From: Bernardetia sp963719525 | GTDB lineage: Bacteria; Bacteroidota; Bacteroidia; Cytophagales; Bernardetiaceae | NCBI GenBank assembly: GCA_963719525.1 | Contig: CAVRCG010000001.1 | Location: 1,612,001 to 1,676,000, forward strand | Direction of reading: 5' to 3' | DNA: 64,000 nt | In this document: positions 63,552-64,000 of the stretch, piece by piece | How positions within the stretch are numbered: position 1 is the stretch's first letter | Layout of the letters: each line of letters begins with the position of its first letter | Program-made: the position numbers and the translations under genes | The notes under the pieces: generated by a model | What the model saw: only the letters and a program-made list of their open reading frames with translations | Database searches by the model: none | Told to the model about the DNA's origin: nothing

Positions 63552-64000
63552 ATGACTCTCAATCTCAAAAATCCGTTGGCTTTCTTTGACTTAGAAGCGA
63601 CAGGAATAGACACTATAAAAGACCGTATCGTCGAAATTTCTATTGTAAAACTAATGCCAAATGGTACGAAAGAAGTCCATACACACAAAATAAATCCTAC
63701 TGTTCCGATTCCAGAAATTACTACACAAATACATGGAATTAGTGATGAAGATGTAAAAGATGCACCTACTTTTAAGCAGATGGCAAAAACGTTTGCAAGC
63801 ATTTTGAAAGGTTGCGATTTAGCAGGTTTTAATATTATGCGCTTTGATGTTCCGATGCTTGTAGAAGAGTTTTTGAGAGCAGGAGTAGATTTTGATATTT
63901 CGAATCGTAAACTTGTTGATTTGCAAAGAATCTATCACATGATGGAACCTCGCACACTTTCGGCAGCTTACAAATTTTACTGTAATCTTGATTTGGAAGG
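63552..64000 (+). CDS. DnaQ-like 3'-5' exonuclease (partial)
   Basis: Starts at ATG 63552 and runs off the window; 149 codons seen. LAFFDLEATGIDTIKDRIVE holds Exo I (DxE), HGISDEDVKDAPTF follows, and LAGFNIMRFDVPML holds Exo II. It matches the DNA polymerase III epsilon/RNase T-like exonuclease fold. The active-site aspartates D, E and D are present. The 3' end and any C-terminal domain lie outside. Confidence 0.9.
   Translation, partial: MTLNLKNPLAFFDLEATGIDTIKDRIVEISIVKLMPNGTKEVHTHKINPTVPIPEITTQIHGISDEDVKDAPTFKQMAKTFASILKGCDLAGFNIMRFDVPMLVEEFLRAGVDFDISNRKLVDLQRIYHMMEPRTLSAAYKFYCNLDLE

Noticed and set aside
1..64000. CRISPR array
   Set aside because: The repeats seen are palindromic singletons or short tandem units inside a gene; no regularly spaced direct repeats with unique spacers.

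Overview
The window looks like AT-rich chromosome of a Bacteroidota bacterium, probably order Cytophagales (a Bernardetia/Flexibacter-like relative is a guess from gene content). Support comes from a BamA-OmpH-UppS block, SpoIIE-type phosphatases fused to TPR/GAF domains, SbsA-type Ig-like lipoproteins, a CarB without its C-terminal regulatory domain, and promoters of the Bacteroidetes type (TTG, about 19-20 bp, TAnnTTTG) before several genes. No phage, CRISPR array or intact insertion sequence was seen.

Layout. 0.9-13.2 kb is one minus-strand surface-polysaccharide cluster: six GT4-like and one GT2 glycosyltransferases, an FkbM and a class I methyltransferase, a large polytopic membrane protein and a capsule-type transferase, read behind cmk. 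14-20.5 kb holds PBP1A (+), a lipoprotein, a broken cysN and a broken membrane protein. 20.6-30 kb is accessory: a macrodomain gene translationally coupled to an unknown gene, a DUF433 protein, an outer-membrane barrel, carB, an Eco47II-like restriction enzyme facing a C5 methyltransferase, an antitoxin-like fragment, a 235-bp MITE and a DUF2726-like protein. 30-38 kb is cell envelope: ftsQ-ftsA, three ompH/skp paralogues, bamA, broken uppS. 38.8-51.9 kb has two SpoIIE phosphatases, an Ig-like lipoprotein, two tRNA-Val, broken lpdA, a HAD phosphatase, a PLP deaminase, OsmC and an alpha/beta hydrolase. 51.9-56 kb is gene-poor and repeat-rich, with lysA and an unlisted 55-codon peptide gene that resembles a RiPP precursor. 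56.7-58.7 kb has an FMN reductase, a TPR-SH3 protein and a Lys-Leu-Lys tRNA operon. 59.6-63.4 kb is a copper-handling cluster: a multicopper oxidase with a Met/His-rich insert and a C-terminal barrel cut off by one TGA, a 20-cysteine copper-storage-like protein, and an AraC regulator with an HMA-like metal domain. A DnaQ-type exonuclease runs off the right end.

The most unusual global signal is the number of broken reading frames (about a dozen), several in housekeeping genes. Five single-base insertions lie exactly on TCGA (four of them TTCGAA), and all three in-frame TGA stops become TCGA if one base is restored. This non-random association suggests systematic base-calling error at a modified motif rather than real gene decay, and it affects how every 'pseudogene' here should be read.
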